NCBI GenBank assembly: GCA_903940125.1
Contig: CAJAJL010000082.1
Coordinates: 1 to 64,000, forward strand
Direction: 5' to 3'
Source: an uncultured Chlorobiaceae bacterium
GTDB lineage: Bacteria > Bacteroidota > Chlorobiia > Chlorobiales > Chlorobiaceae
Length of the DNA: 64,000 nucleotides
Shown: piece after piece, positions 39,540 through 50,253 of the stretch
Numbering within the stretch: the first letter of the stretch is position 1
How the letters are laid out: each line of letters begins with the position of its first letter
Notes under the pieces: model-generated
The model's database searches: none
What the model was told of the DNA's origin: nothing
What the model saw: the letters and a program-made list of their open reading frames with translations, nothing else
Program-made: the position numbers and the translations under genes

Positions 39540-40571
39540 ATGGCACTTCCGGAATCAACAATACTTGCCTCCAGACTTGACTGGCTGGGGTCTGATGAGC
39601 CGTATTTTTTTGAAAGGAGTCATTCTGAACAGGAAATACCAAAGGTTCCGCATCACATCCCTGAAGTCATCGGTACAGGACACTATCAGGCAATGCATTT
39701 GCCATTGAATCAGGTTATACGGAAGGGCGTTTTTACCTTTTCTCCTGAAGCCTCAGGGCAACTCTACCCACTCGCAAAAATCACAGAGCGTTTTACAGAG
39801 CCGGTGCTGTGCATTCAGTCAGTGCACAAAGGGCGGGTAGTTGTGACAGATCATTCCTCCGGGCGGGACTTTATGGTGAGCAATAACGCTTCGCTCTTTA
39901 TGCATGCTGATTTTCGTCACAACAGTGCCAGCCTCGATACCAGTGAAGATATTAATCTCGTCATTTTGATTATTGGCAGATCGGTACTCAATAACTTGAT
40001 TGGGGAAGAGCAGGCGCACCTGCTTTTGAATGGTCTGGATGTCGGCATGGCACCTGGATCAACAATGAACAAAGTTCCTCTCCATATTGATACTCTCATT
40101 CATTCCTGCTTTCTCGATCATCTGACAGGAAGTATCGCCAGGCTGCATGCACAGGCTAAAGTACTTGAGTATATCTGCGGTCTTCATAAATATTTTGCCT
40201 CGTCTATAGAAAACGAAGCCTCGAAACCTGATATAAAGAAGCTGATTCATCAGATACACCACGATCTTATGATGCAGGAGGGGAAGTTGCCGGTGATAAC
40301 CGATCTTGCCAGACAGTATGGTTTATCTCCAAGGATGCTGAACAAGGAGTTCATGAGCCGGTACGGCAAGTCTCTTTACAGCTATATTTCCGAAGTACGC
40401 CTCAATGAGGCTCACACTGTGCTGAAAAAGACTGATATACCGATGAAGACCATTGCGAAAAATCTTGGTTATTCACATGTCAATCATTTCATCACCGCTT
40501 TTGGAAAACAATTTGGCTATACACCTGGAAGCTTGAGAAAAAAGCTCTCAAGTTCTGATTCGCTTCGCTGA
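39540..40571 (+). CDS. AraC-family transcriptional regulator
   Basis: A 343-aa protein: N-terminal sensor region of about 230 residues of unknown type, then two helix-turn-helix units (about 245-335) with ITDLARQYGLSPRMLNKEF and the conserved second HTH IAKNLGYSHVNHFITAFGKQFGYTPGSLR. The layout resembles PchR-like regulators of metal or siderophore uptake. It may control the neighbouring metal importer, but no operator is evident. Confidence 0.88.
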   Translation: MALPESTILASRLDWLGSDEPYFFERSHSEQEIPKVPHHIPEVIGTGHYQAMHLPLNQVIRKGVFTFSPEASGQLYPLAKITERFTEPVLCIQSVHKGRVVVTDHSSGRDFMVSNNASLFMHADFRHNSASLDTSEDINLVILIIGRSVLNNLIGEEQAHLLLNGLDVGMAPGSTMNKVPLHIDTLIHSCFLDHLTGSIARLHAQAKVLEYICGLHKYFASSIENEASKPDIKKLIHQIHHDLMMQEGKLPVITDLARQYGLSPRMLNKEFMSRYGKSLYSYISEVRLNEAHTVLKKTDIPMKTIAKNLGYSHVNHFITAFGKQFGYTPGSLRKKLSSSDSLR

Positions 40572-40600
40572 TTCGACAAAAAGCAAAGGAGGAAACAACT

Positions 40601-41197
40601 ATGTTCGAAGTAGAAATGCTGATAAGATCAGTCGCTGAATGGAATGAGGCGCGTAGAGCACGTCCGGAGATTCCTGTAGACCTGCACGATGAAGACTTGC
40701 AGGATGAAGATCTCTCTGGAGCAGACCTCAGTGATGCTAACCTCAGCGGTGCAAATCTTATTAATACAAGTCTCAATGGCGCCAACCTCAGTGATGCCGA
40801 TCTCAGTGGTGCTGACCTCAGTGAATGCGACCTCAGCGGCGCAACACTGTTCAGTACAGACCTGCACAATGCAATCCTCAGTGGCGCGTACCTCAACGGA
40901 GCTGATTTGAGCGGCTCTAATCTCAAAGATGCAGACCTCAGTGATGCCAGCATCAATGGAGCTGATCTCAGCGATACTGACATCAGCGGGGCAAACCTTC
41001 AGGATGCCAGTATCTTGGGAACATACTTTTTAGATGCCATGCTCCCTCATGCAAATTTCTGTGGAGCAGATCTCAGCGGCAGTGATTTCAATGGAGCCGA
41101 CCTCACCGGAGCAGACTTTAGAGATGCATGCCTCAATGGAACTGAGTTTAGTGGCGCTGATATCAAAGAAACAAAAGGTTTGTCCGCCATCTCTTGA
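40601..41197 (+). CDS. Pentapeptide-repeat protein
   Basis: A 198-aa protein in which residues about 28-190 are almost entirely A(D/N)LSG-type pentapeptides, about 30 in a row, which fold into a right-handed square beta-helix. Preceded by a strong ribosome site AAAGGAGGAA ending 6 bp before ATG. Some family members mimic DNA and protect gyrase; nothing here shows that role. The repeat creates long mirror frames on the other strand that are not genes. Confidence 0.9.
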   Translation: MFEVEMLIRSVAEWNEARRARPEIPVDLHDEDLQDEDLSGADLSDANLSGANLINTSLNGANLSDADLSGADLSECDLSGATLFSTDLHNAILSGAYLNGADLSGSNLKDADLSDASINGADLSDTDISGANLQDASILGTYFLDAMLPHANFCGADLSGSDFNGADLTGADFRDACLNGTEFSGADIKETKGLSAIS

Positions 41198-41409
41198 CCA
41201 GAAGTCAACCAAACGACTGGATCTTTGCCGCTGCATATGCATGCAATGCTTTGCGGGCAGCCTTCTTGTGCTCGATCAACTTGACCCTCCTCCTGCATTT
41301 CCTGAAAAAATATGGAAAGCGAAGTGAACAAACCTCTCTTGTGAATTTTTTTTGTTTATTAATGGCCGAAGCTTTTTGGTTGTTATGAGGCAAATTTTCA
41401 ATAACGTGC

Positions 41410-41925
41410 ATGATTAATGTTATTTATGTGACTGGTGGGGCGCGGAGTGGAAAAAGTTCGTTTGCATTGCAGTTGGCATCCCGCTATGAGAAAAAGGTTT
41501 TTTTGGCAACCGCCGAACCGTTTGATGATGAAATGAAAAGCCGAATCGGCAAGCACAGGGAGGAGCGGGGAGATCAGTTCATAACGATTGAGGAGCCACT
41601 CTATCCTGAGCAGGCTCTTCGGATTCTTCCCTCAGGGAGTGAGGTTGTGCTGCTCGACTGCCTGACGGTCTGGGCAGGCAATCTTATGCACCGTTTTGAG
41701 GATGAGAGTCTGATTAAGAACAGAATTGATTGTTTTCTTAACGTTCTGGATCATCCTCCTTGCGATATTATCCTGGTCTCCAATGAGGTTGGAATGGGTA
41801 TAGTGCCTGAAAATGCCATGGCCCGAAGGTTTCGTGATATAGCGGGTATCGTTAATCAGAAAGTTGCTTCAAGAGCTACGGAGGCCTATCTTCTTTGCAG
41901 TGGTCTTCCGGTCAGGTTGAAGTAG
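41410..41925 (+). CDS. cobU: Adenosylcobinamide kinase/guanylyltransferase
   Basis: A 171-aa bifunctional enzyme that phosphorylates adenosylcobinamide and adds GMP. P-loop GGARSGKSSFA near the N-terminus, LLDCLTVW, and VSNEVGMGIVPENAMARRFRD, a strong family signature. First of the three nucleotide-loop genes cobU-cobT-cobS, separate from the riboswitch operon. Confidence 0.94.
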   Translation: MINVIYVTGGARSGKSSFALQLASRYEKKVFLATAEPFDDEMKSRIGKHREERGDQFITIEEPLYPEQALRILPSGSEVVLLDCLTVWAGNLMHRFEDESLIKNRIDCFLNVLDHPPCDIILVSNEVGMGIVPENAMARRFRDIAGIVNQKVASRATEAYLLCSGLPVRLK

Positions 41926-41982
41926 CACCGTTAGAATGTAGTAGAGCGTAGTAATCGATAACTTATTATTCGTGATTGTATT

Positions 41983-43047
41983 ATGCAGAAAGAGTTGCAG
42001 CAGCTTTTGAATCGCATTGAACCTGTTGACCGGTCGCTCAGTGCGGTTGCCCAGGCACATCTTGACGATCTTACCAAACCGCAGGGGAGTCTCGGCCGGT
42101 TGGAAGAAATTGCATTAAAATATGTTCTGGCGACTGGTTCGCTGACACCTGTGCTTGCTAAAAAGAAAATCAGCTGTTTTGCAGGTGACCATGGGGTTGC
42201 TGTAGAAGGTGTCTCGGCTTATCCGGCAGAGGTTACACCCCAGATGGTTTATAATATGCTCAATGGGGGTGCCGCAATTAACGTCTTGACTCGGCATGCC
42301 GGCGTAGATCTTGATGTTGTGGATATGGGGGTCAACCATGACTTTCCAGATATGGCGGGACTTGTTAAAAGAAAGGTGAAACCCGGAAGTGCCAATATAG
42401 CTATAGGTCCTGCCATGAGCGAAGAGGATGCCTTGCAGGCCGTATTGAGCGGTGCCGAGCTTGCTGTCGAAGCTTATAAGGCAGGCTTCCATATTCTTGG
42501 AACGGGAGAGATGGGCATAGCCAATACCACTCCTGCCACAGCACTCTATTCGGTTCTGCTTGATGTTCCGGTTGAAAGCATCACCGGTAGGGGGACCGGT
42601 ATTGATGATGAACGTCTGAAGCATAAAATAGGAATTATCAAACAGGCTATCGAGGTTAATGCATCCCGTTCTGACACACCTTTTGGTGCACTTGCAGCGC
42701 TCGGCGGTTATGAAATTGCTGCAATAACCGGCTTTGTGCTTGGCGCTGCGTCCTGCAGAGTACCCGTTGTGGTCGATGGCTTTATCTCCTCCTCAGGAGC
42801 TGTCGTGGCTCTCAAGCTCTGTCCGGCAGTTGAAGACTATCTGTTTTTCAGCCATCTTTCCAATGAACAGGGCCACAGGGTGGTCATGCAGAAGCTTGGC
42901 GCGAGGCCGATTCTTGATCTTGATCTCCGTCTTGGTGAGGGAACCGGAGCCGCACTCTCCATGCAGCTTATTGAGGGCGCCTTGAAGATTTATAATGAAA
43001 TGGCAACCTTCAGCGGGGCCAGGGTCAGTGAAAAAAGTGAAGAGTAA
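41983..43047 (+). CDS. cobT: Nicotinate-nucleotide:dimethylbenzimidazole phosphoribosyltransferase
   Basis: A 354-aa enzyme that activates the lower ligand to alpha-ribazole phosphate. Typical motifs: [42 protein letters not shown] and the catalytic glutamate region [13 protein letters not shown]. Works with the DMB made by bluB in the first cluster. cobS follows 3 bp later. Confidence 0.95.
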   Translation: MQKELQQLLNRIEPVDRSLSAVAQAHLDDLTKPQGSLGRLEEIALKYVLATGSLTPVLAKKKISCFAGDHGVAVEGVSAYPAEVTPQMVYNMLNGGAAINVLTRHAGVDLDVVDMGVNHDFPDMAGLVKRKVKPGSANIAIGPAMSEEDALQAVLSGAELAVEAYKAGFHILGTGEMGIANTTPATALYSVLLDVPVESITGRGTGIDDERLKHKIGIIKQAIEVNASRSDTPFGALAALGGYEIAAITGFVLGAASCRVPVVVDGFISSSGAVVALKLCPAVEDYLFFSHLSNEQGHRVVMQKLGARPILDLDLRLGEGTGAALSMQLIEGALKIYNEMATFSGARVSEKSEE

Positions 43048-43050
43048 TCG

Positions 43051-43824
43051 ATGCTGAGCGGGTTGGTCACAGCCTTGAGAACGTTAACGGTATTTACAGT
43101 GCCGGGTAAGGATACTGAAACTTTCAGCAGCTCTCTTTTCTGGTTTCCTGTGGTAGGCTTGCTGCTTGGACTTATTCAGACGGCGATCGGCTATGCAGGT
43201 TATGCTGCAGGATGGAATGAACTGGCGGCAGCGCTTGTCGTGCTTGGCGGGATTATTTTGACCAGGGGAATGCATGTCGACGGTCTGGCTGATCTGGCTG
43301 ACGGCTTCTGGGGCGGAAAGACGCCCGAAGCTGCACTCAGGATCATGAAAGATCCAAATGTCGGCTCGTTCGGTGCCATAGCTCTCTCAGGAATGCTGCT
43401 GTTAAAATGGATCGCGGTCGTAAAACTGGTTGCCTTGGGAGCTTTCGGTTTTATTGCCGCCGGTGTGCTGCTTGCCCGCTGGGTGCAGGTTCTTCTCGCT
43501 TCAACACTGCCGTATGCCCGAAGCGAGGGTGGTACAGCCCGCTCTTTTGTGAATGGAGCGGGATGGCTTCATACTCTTGTTACCTCAGCAGTTACGTTTT
43601 TCTTTCTTTTTCCCCTTCTCCACTTTGAACTCTATCCCTTCGCTGTCGCAGTTATTGCAGCGCTTGGCGCAGGGTTGATTATCGGGATATTGAGTTATAG
43701 AAAAATCGGGGGCGTGACCGGTGATGTGCTCGGAGCGGTCAGTGAGTTGACTGAGCTCTTCGTATGGATTGCCGGTGCGCTTTACGGAATGCAATATCCG
43801 CTCGAAACCGTCATTGGCGGGTAG
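43051..43824 (+). CDS. cobS: Adenosylcobinamide-GDP ribazoletransferase (cobalamin synthase)
   Basis: A 257-aa membrane enzyme for the last assembly step. HVDGLADLADGFWGG is the conserved Asp-rich site, followed by IMKDPNVGSFGAIAL and GGVTGDVLGA, with about six hydrophobic segments. The stop lies inside the 3' end of the converging SET gene (14-bp overlap). Confidence 0.94.
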   Translation: MLSGLVTALRTLTVFTVPGKDTETFSSSLFWFPVVGLLLGLIQTAIGYAGYAAGWNELAAALVVLGGIILTRGMHVDGLADLADGFWGGKTPEAALRIMKDPNVGSFGAIALSGMLLLKWIAVVKLVALGAFGFIAAGVLLARWVQVLLASTLPYARSEGGTARSFVNGAGWLHTLVTSAVTFFFLFPLLHFELYPFAVAVIAALGAGLIIGILSYRKIGGVTGDVLGAVSELTELFVWIAGALYGMQYPLETVIGG

Positions 43825-44266
43825 TCCACCAGTCATCCCCGTAATTGTAGAACAGCTCCTCACCCTTCCGGATATTGCGCAGAGCATAGAGAATCATTTC
43901 CGGCCCGAGAGATGTATCTTCGCGATAATAAGCGACATTCGGTGTCGATGAGTGGTTGAAGAGCATGCCGTATCCCATAACCACCAGCCGGGCGGTTTCA
44001 TAATTGCCGTAAAAAACATAGTTGACCAGCTCCCCGCCAATATCGCGATCAGTGACCTCAATCGCAGGACAGCGCTCGATAATGGCCCCCTCTCTGATGT
44101 TTTCAGTTGCAAAGGCCCCTCTTCCGCTGACTGTTGAAGCACTGATGGCAATTGCTCCTCTTCTGATGGCTGGACGTTTTTTTTTGAGGAAGAAACCGAT
44201 GGCAAAACCAACCGCTATGCCTGGGACGAGAGCGAAAGCAATGATGACGGGAAGGTTGGGCTCCAT
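43811..44266 (-). CDS. SET-domain protein with N-terminal membrane anchor
   Basis: A 151-aa protein: one TM helix (about 7-27), a short basic linker, then a small SET domain with VSGRGAFATENIREG, GYGMLFNHSSTPN and GEELFYNYGDDWW, which hold the AdoMet and catalytic positions of lysine methyltransferases. Bacterial SET proteins of this size occur in many lineages; targets are unknown. Converges with cobS. Confidence 0.82.
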   Translation of the reverse strand: MEPNLPVIIAFALVPGIAVGFAIGFFLKKKRPAIRRGAIAISASTVSGRGAFATENIREGAIIERCPAIEVTDRDIGGELVNYVFYGNYETARLVVMGYGMLFNHSSTPNVAYYREDTSLGPEMILYALRNIRKGEELFYNYGDDWWTTRQ

Positions 44267-44485
44267 AACTAATTTCTATTGATCGGATGCACTCGAAGCT
44301 GCGACAGCAAAATGTAACATTTTCTCTGATTTTAGTGACGAAGTGCTGATGGATTATCTCTTGGTTTTCCGGGAATGATGAGTATGACTTTTTAGTTATA
44401 TAAATTAATGAGTTACAAATTTTTCTCCTGAGTTATTTGTTTATGGACAGTTTGATTGTGGGACGTAAAATGATGAGGTTTACGC

Positions 44486-45217
44486 ATGCTGGGTAATCCT
44501 TTGGATAATGGTCATGAGAGTGTGCTGAAAATCAGTGACCTTTCGAAATCCTACTTGATGGGCGAAGTGAGGGTTGAAGCGCTCAAACATGTATCCCTTG
44601 ATTTTTATTCGGGAGAACTTGCCGTGCTTCTGGGAGCATCCGGAAGCGGAAAGTCGACGCTGATCAATATTATAGGGGGGCTTGATACTCCATCATCAGG
44701 CAGCCTCTTTTTTCATGGACGGGAAATTACTGCAGCAACGGAAACCGAGCTTACAGCCTACCGCCGTCGATCAATCGGTTTTGTTTTCCAGTTTTACAAT
44801 TTGATATCAAGTCTGTCAGCACTCGAAAATGTTCAGCTTGTTACCGAAATCGCCGAAGATCCCATGCCGCCTCAAGATGCGCTCAGGCTGGTAGGACTTG
44901 AACATCGGCTCAATCATTTTCCTGCGCAGCTTTCCGGAGGAGAACAACAACGGGTGGCCATTGCCCGGGCTGTTGCCAAGCGGCCAGAACTGCTCTTGTG
45001 TGACGAGCCTACCGGGGCACTTGATTTTCAGACGGGTAAACTTGTGCTTGATGTGATCGAGAAGGTCAATCGAGAACTCGGCACGACAACGCTTATTATT
45101 ACCCACAATGCCTCTATTGCCGGTATGGCCGACAGGGTTGTTCGTCTCAGCAGTGGAGAAATCTCTGAGGATAGGAGAAATCTGACACGGCTTTCACCTT
45201 CAGAACTGGTCTGGTAG
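44486..45217 (+). CDS. ABC transporter ATPase (MacB/LolD type)
   Basis: A 243-aa ATPase with [41 protein letters not shown] and [11 protein letters not shown]. The Q-loop and signature are those of the MacB/LolD/DevA group. Nine bp later the FtsX-like permease gene starts, then a membrane-fusion gene: a complete three-part export system, probably for a drug, lipid or peptide. Confidence 0.9.
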   Translation: MLGNPLDNGHESVLKISDLSKSYLMGEVRVEALKHVSLDFYSGELAVLLGASGSGKSTLINIIGGLDTPSSGSLFFHGREITAATETELTAYRRRSIGFVFQFYNLISSLSALENVQLVTEIAEDPMPPQDALRLVGLEHRLNHFPAQLSGGEQQRVAIARAVAKRPELLLCDEPTGALDFQTGKLVLDVIEKVNRELGTTTLIITHNASIAGMADRVVRLSSGEISEDRRNLTRLSPSELVW

Positions 45218-45225
45218 GTCGGGCA

Positions 45226-47589
45226 ATGAAACCCCTTCAGAGAAAACTGCTGCGCGAGTTGCTGCGCCTCAAGGGTCAGATGCTTGCCGTAGCAGCTGTT
45301 GTTGCCTGCGGTATTTCAGTCTTTGTTTCCATGAGCAGCGTTCAATATTCCCTTGAGGCCTCGCGTGCACGCTATTACAGCAGGTATCGGTTTGCAGATG
45401 TTTTTATGCAGGTTAAGCGTGCACCGGAATTTTACCTCGAAACCGTTCGCCGCATTGCGGGGGTGGCTTCGGTGAATTCACGCATAGTGGCTGATGTGAC
45501 TCTCGATGTACCGGGACTTGACGAACCAGCCACGGGAAGGCTTGTATCAATACCCGATTACAGAACGCCGGTGTTGAACGATCTTTTTATCAGGAGCGGT
45601 CGTTATATCGATCCAGGCAAACCTGAAGAAGTCATCGTCAGTAAACCGTTTCTTGAAGCCAACAGACTTGCCCCTGGCGACCATCTCACTGCCGTGATCA
45701 ATGGGAGAAAGAAAGAGTTGCTCATTGTCGGTATGGGTCTCTCACCGGAATATATCTATGAAGTGCAGCCCGGTGCTTTTTTCCCCGATAAGCGCCGGTT
45801 CGGGGTGATCTGGATGAGTCGCAGGGCGCTTGAGTCGGCGTTTGATATGAGCGGAGCCTTCAACGATCTCTCCTTGACCCTTGCTCATGGCGTATCGGAA
45901 AAGGATGTTATCATGCAGCTCGATAACCTGTTCAGTCGCTACGGATCGCTTGGCGCCTACGGTCGGAGTGAGCAGCTTTCTGACCGTTTTATTGCTGATG
46001 AAATCAAGCAGGTGGGCATTCAGATTACCTTTCTGCCCGGAGTCTTTCTTGCAGTGGCGGTTTTTTTGCTCAATATTGTTCTTCGTCGTCTTGTCGCAAC
46101 CCAGCGCGACCAGATTGCCGTTCTCAAGGCGATGGGCTATTCCAATGAAGATGTCGGGATTCACTATCTTGGTTTTGCCATGATTCCTACGGCAGTCGGA
46201 GCGGTTGTCGGTACAGCGCTTGGAGCCTGGCTTGGGCGAGGTCTGATGAATATCTATGCCGATTTCTATAACTTTGCTGAGCTTGTGTACACTTTTCGTT
46301 TTGAAAATGTAGCACTTGCGGTTCTGTTAAGTTTTACGGCAGCGCTTGTCGGAGCACTTGGTGCAGTACGCAAAGCGGTTTCACTCCCTCCGGCAGAAGC
46401 GATGCGTCCTGATTCACCCGTTATATATAAACCAGGCATTCTTGATCGTGCATCGTTGCGCAGAAAAATACCGGTATCAATAAAGATTATTGTCCGTAAC
46501 CTTGAACGTCGTCCATGGAAAGCCTCCATCACAGTGCTTATGATCTCTCTTGCCGTTGCCATTCTTATCGCTGGCCGCTATACCTATGATTCGGTTGATC
46601 GAATGGTTCAGGTTGAGTTTGCAGAAAAACATCGTGAGGACGTGACCCTTATTTTCAACAATCCCAAGCCTCCGTCAGTGGCCTATACCATAGCCTCTCT
46701 TAAAGGGGTACTTGAACATGAGTATTATCGTGAAGAACCGGTAAGAATGCGCTTTAGTCATCGTTTTCGCCGAATCTCCATCAAAGGGATGCAGTCAGCA
46801 GAGGGCCTGCAGCGTCTGGTGGATAAAAATGGGCGTCAGTTCGCCCTTCCTCCTGACGGGATTGTTCTGACCTCCGCTCTTGCGGACATTCTTGGAGTTC
46901 GTCCGGGCGACAGACTGCAGCTTGAGTTTCTTCAGGGCAGGCAGCTTCATCGCGAAGTGCTTGTTGGTGCTGTCATTGAAGAAATTCTCGGACTTTCAGC
47001 CTATATGAATCTTGATCAGCTGAACCGTCTTGCAGGGGATGGAGGTGTGCTGAATGCGGCTTATTTACGTATTGATCAATCAAAAGCAGGGGCACTTTAC
47101 ACAACATTCAAAAAAATGCCCGGAGTGGCAGGGATTATGATGCTTAAGGCTCTTAAAGAGAGTTTTGAAGAGTTGATAGCTAAAAGCATGACCACCTCAA
47201 CACTTATTCTGACCTCTTTTGCCTGTGTTCTGGCTTTTGCTGTGGTCTATAACGGGGCTCGGATTTCGCTTTCTGAGCGGGCCCGTGAACTCTCAAGCCT
47301 CAGGGTACTTGGAATGTCTAAAGGAGAAATTTCCTTTATTCTGCTTGGCGAACAGGCCCTGCTGACCCTGTGTGCCATACCGGTCGGATTTACAATCGGT
47401 ATTGCCCTTTCCGCTCTGCTTGCGCATGCGCTCAGCTCAGAACTTTATCGCATGCCGCTTGTCTTCAGTGCCTATAACTTTCTCTTTGCCTTTACGGTTA
47501 TTGTTATTGTATCGCTTGTGTCCGGCCTTGCTGTTCACAGACGCCTTTCAGGACTCGATCTTGTCGAGGTATTAAAAACCAGGGAGTAG
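45226..47589 (+). CDS. ABC transporter permease, duplicated FtsX/MacB type
   Basis: A 787-aa protein with two FtsX-like units. TM segments lie near 18-38, 268-288, 315-345, 355-378, 425-445 and near the C-terminus (three between about 665 and 780), with large extracytoplasmic domains between. QIAVLKAMGYSNEDV and LSSLRVLGMSKGEI are the two coupling motifs. Partner of the upstream ATPase and downstream adaptor. Confidence 0.88.
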   Translation: MKPLQRKLLRELLRLKGQMLAVAAVVACGISVFVSMSSVQYSLEASRARYYSRYRFADVFMQVKRAPEFYLETVRRIAGVASVNSRIVADVTLDVPGLDEPATGRLVSIPDYRTPVLNDLFIRSGRYIDPGKPEEVIVSKPFLEANRLAPGDHLTAVINGRKKELLIVGMGLSPEYIYEVQPGAFFPDKRRFGVIWMSRRALESAFDMSGAFNDLSLTLAHGVSEKDVIMQLDNLFSRYGSLGAYGRSEQLSDRFIADEIKQVGIQITFLPGVFLAVAVFLLNIVLRRLVATQRDQIAVLKAMGYSNEDVGIHYLGFAMIPTAVGAVVGTALGAWLGRGLMNIYADFYNFAELVYTFRFENVALAVLLSFTAALVGALGAVRKAVSLPPAEAMRPDSPVIYKPGILDRASLRRKIPVSIKIIVRNLERRPWKASITVLMISLAVAILIAGRYTYDSVDRMVQVEFAEKHREDVTLIFNNPKPPSVAYTIASLKGVLEHEYYREEPVRMRFSHRFRRISIKGMQSAEGLQRLVDKNGRQFALPPDGIVLTSALADILGVRPGDRLQLEFLQGRQLHREVLVGAVIEEILGLSAYMNLDQLNRLAGDGGVLNAAYLRIDQSKAGALYTTFKKMPGVAGIMMLKALKESFEELIAKSMTTSTLILTSFACVLAFAVVYNGARISLSERARELSSLRVLGMSKGEISFILLGEQALLTLCAIPVGFTIGIALSALLAHALSSELYRMPLVFSAYNFLFAFTVIVIVSLVSGLAVHRRLSGLDLVEVLKTRE

Positions 47590-48756
47590 ATGATGGTACT
47601 ATCGAAAACACAGCGCATTGCAGCAATATCCCTTGCTTCGGTTGCGCTCATTCTTTTTTTTGTCTTCAAACCCTCTCCGCTTCCTGTGGATTCAGGCGAA
47701 GTTCAGCGCGGTCCACTGCAGATTACTCTCGATGCCGAAGGAATGACACGGGTGAATGACCGTTATGTGATTGCCGCACCGGTAACAGGCAAGCTTATGA
47801 GAATAACACTGGAAGAGGGTGACCGTGTGCGAAAAGGAGATGTAGTTGTGGCGGTGGTGCCTCCTGAACTGAATGCACGTGAATATAAAGAAGCTTCAGC
47901 AAGAGCTCTCTCAGCCCGGGCATCGCTTGATGAAGCGATTGCCCGCGAGCGAAGGTCTCTCCTTGGTTTCTCACAGGCGAATCGTCGTTCAGAACGGTAC
48001 CGGAAACTTTACACCGAGGGTGCGGTTTCAAAAGAGGCTTGGGAAGTTGCAGAAAATGAAGCCGGAGTGCTGAAAAGGGAGGTTGAGGCTGCCCGTTCAG
48101 CAGTTGAAGGAGCGCGTCATGGTTTTGAGGCTCTTCAGACACAGGTTGACCGGAAGATATCCGGGAAACCAGTAACAGTTCTTTCACCGGTTGACGGGAA
48201 GGTTCTGCGGGTTCATGAAAAGAGCGAGCGGGTTATCAATTCGGGCTCTCCGGTTCTTGATATCGGTGATCCTGCTGCGATTGAAATAGTTATTGATGTA
48301 CTCTCTTCCGATGCCACAAAGGTACGACCTGGAAATCGGGTGTTGATCCGGGATTGGGGAGGCGAAAAGGAGCTTCAGGGAGTAGTTAAAACCATAGATC
48401 CCGCTGCATTTACCAAGACATCCGCACTTGGTATCGAAGAAAAACGGGTGAATATCGTCGCTCTCCTGAAAGAGTATGAACCTCTGCTTGGCGACAACTT
48501 CCGTGTTCAGGCAAAAATTGTGCTGCGTGAGGCCGGTAATGTACTGCAGGTACCTGTAAGCAGTCTGTTCAGGGGTAGAGATGAATGGCACCTTTTTGTG
48601 ATCGAGCATGGTAAAGCGATAGAAAGAAGTGTCAGGATCGGCATGCGTGGAACCTTTCAGGCCGAAGTGCTGTCTGGAGTAAGTGCAGGTCAGAAAGTTG
48701 TAGTGCATCCGACCAATGAACTCAAGAATGGGGCAAGCGTAACCTTGCAGGAGTAA
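47590..48756 (+). CDS. Membrane-fusion (HlyD-family) adaptor protein
   Basis: A 388-aa protein with an N-terminal TM anchor (about 8-26), a biotinyl-lipoyl-like half (VTGKLMRITLEEGDRVRKGD), a helical hairpin (about 90-180), the second lipoyl half (SPVDGKVLRVHEKSERVI) and a beta-barrel tail. It directly follows the permease stop, so the three genes form one operon. An outer-membrane TolC-like partner is not nearby. Confidence 0.88.
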   Translation: MMVLSKTQRIAAISLASVALILFFVFKPSPLPVDSGEVQRGPLQITLDAEGMTRVNDRYVIAAPVTGKLMRITLEEGDRVRKGDVVVAVVPPELNAREYKEASARALSARASLDEAIARERRSLLGFSQANRRSERYRKLYTEGAVSKEAWEVAENEAGVLKREVEAARSAVEGARHGFEALQTQVDRKISGKPVTVLSPVDGKVLRVHEKSERVINSGSPVLDIGDPAAIEIVIDVLSSDATKVRPGNRVLIRDWGGEKELQGVVKTIDPAAFTKTSALGIEEKRVNIVALLKEYEPLLGDNFRVQAKIVLREAGNVLQVPVSSLFRGRDEWHLFVIEHGKAIERSVRIGMRGTFQAEVLSGVSAGQKVVVHPTNELKNGASVTLQE

Positions 48757-48847
48757 AATGTCTGTTGTGTTTCCTTGAAATTCCGATTTTAAATTTTTAT
48801 CAAACCTGTTAACGGCTTATGTTAACATCATGCAATAGGATCTTGTA

Positions 48848-50200
48848 TTGTTCGATAACTCAATCGGAGTTGCTATCGTTATTCAGAATAATTCCTTATC
48901 GGTTGTTATTATCGGCGGGGGAGCCGCAGGAATGTCAGCGGCGATTGCTGCACGGCAGGCTGCTGAACGTGCCTCTGTAAACTGTTCCATTACTCTATTG
49001 GAGCGAAATGCTCGTCCAGGGACCAAAATCAGCATATCCGGAGGGGGGAAGTGTAATGTAACCCATCAGGGAACTCCTGCAGAACTTCTGGAGAAGGGGT
49101 TTCTTCGAATGAATGAACGGCGTTTTTTGCGCAATGCTCTTTACGGTTTCTCAAGCACTGATCTCCTTGAACTGTTGCATTCCCGCGGAGTTGAAACCGA
49201 GGTGCGGCCGGATGGCAAGGTGTTCCCGCTGAGCGGAGATGCTTCTTCTGTAGCTATGGCTTTTGAAGAGTTGCTGAAGGAGTTATCGGTTAAGATTATC
49301 TCTTCCTGCAGGGTCAGGAGTGTTGAGTCAAAGAACGGCATGTTTCAGATTACTTCCACTGCTGAACCCTTGACTGCTGATATTGTTATTCTGGCTACAG
49401 GCGGTGTTTCATACTCGAAAACGGGCACCACGGGCGACGGTCTCATCATTGCCCGAAAGATGGGTCATTCTATCAAAGAACCCTCGGCTGCACTGGCCCC
49501 TATTGTAACGCTCAAAGCGCCTCCCGCATCTCTCTCAGGTATTTCCCTGCGTTCGGCTGCTCTTGTCGCTTCAGCTGCCGGCAAAACTGTTGAACGGCGC
49601 GGTGACCTGCTCTTTACCCATCGCGGTTTCAGCGGACCTGCTGCGCTCTCGCTTTCGCGCGATATAGCCGAACTCTGCCGTGAGTCTGGCAGTGCAACTC
49701 TTTTTGCCGATCTCTTTCCCGAACACACTCCCGCTGAACTTGATCAGCTTCTGCTTCAGCATGCACGCAGACATGGAGCCCAGATGGTTCGAAAGTTCCT
49801 CCAGATATGCCCGATAGCCCCCCTCAAAAAAGGGCTCAGCGAAGCACCGCATGGCACCATTCCCACGGCTCTTGTCCCCTTTATTATTCGCTACGCTCTT
49901 CTCGAAATTGACATAACCTGGAGCGCCCTGCAGAAAGAGCAGAGACACTCTCTCCTTACAGTTCTGAAGAGGTTTCCGCTCGGTACGGTTCGCAAAGTAC
50001 CGCTCGATCAGGGAGAAGTCTCTGCCGGAGGAGTTGACCTGGGAGAAGTGAATCCAAAAACCATGGAGTCAAGAATAACCCCCAACCTTTTTATATGCGG
50101 CGAACTGCTCGACTATGCCGGTGAAATTGGCGGCTATAATCTCCAGGCCGCCTTCTCCACCGGCTGGACCGCAGGCACCAGCGCACTGAAAAAGTACTGA
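48848..50200 (+). CDS. NAD(P)/FAD-dependent oxidoreductase, HI0933/YhiN family
   Basis: A 450-aa flavoprotein with the dinucleotide-binding VVIIGGGAAGMSAAIAA, the family signature ISGGGKCNVTHQG, ATGGVSYSKTGTTGDG and the C-terminal GYNLQAAFSTGWTAG. Start taken as TTG because AGGA lies 7 bp before it and no ATG is well placed. Physiological substrate unknown. Confidence 0.85.
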   Translation: MFDNSIGVAIVIQNNSLSVVIIGGGAAGMSAAIAARQAAERASVNCSITLLERNARPGTKISISGGGKCNVTHQGTPAELLEKGFLRMNERRFLRNALYGFSSTDLLELLHSRGVETEVRPDGKVFPLSGDASSVAMAFEELLKELSVKIISSCRVRSVESKNGMFQITSTAEPLTADIVILATGGVSYSKTGTTGDGLIIARKMGHSIKEPSAALAPIVTLKAPPASLSGISLRSAALVASAAGKTVERRGDLLFTHRGFSGPAALSLSRDIAELCRESGSATLFADLFPEHTPAELDQLLLQHARRHGAQMVRKFLQICPIAPLKKGLSEAPHGTIPTALVPFIIRYALLEIDITWSALQKEQRHSLLTVLKRFPLGTVRKVPLDQGEVSAGGVDLGEVNPKTMESRITPNLFICGELLDYAGEIGGYNLQAAFSTGWTAGTSALKKY

Positions 50201-50253
50201 ATAAATAAAGCTGTCATCCCGACCAACTGGAGAGATCTCACATCCTCTCTTTT

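Noticed and set aside
40492-40983. 163-codon frame opposite the pentapeptide gene
   Set aside because: Mirror of the pentapeptide repeat (LRSAPLR-type units); not a protein.
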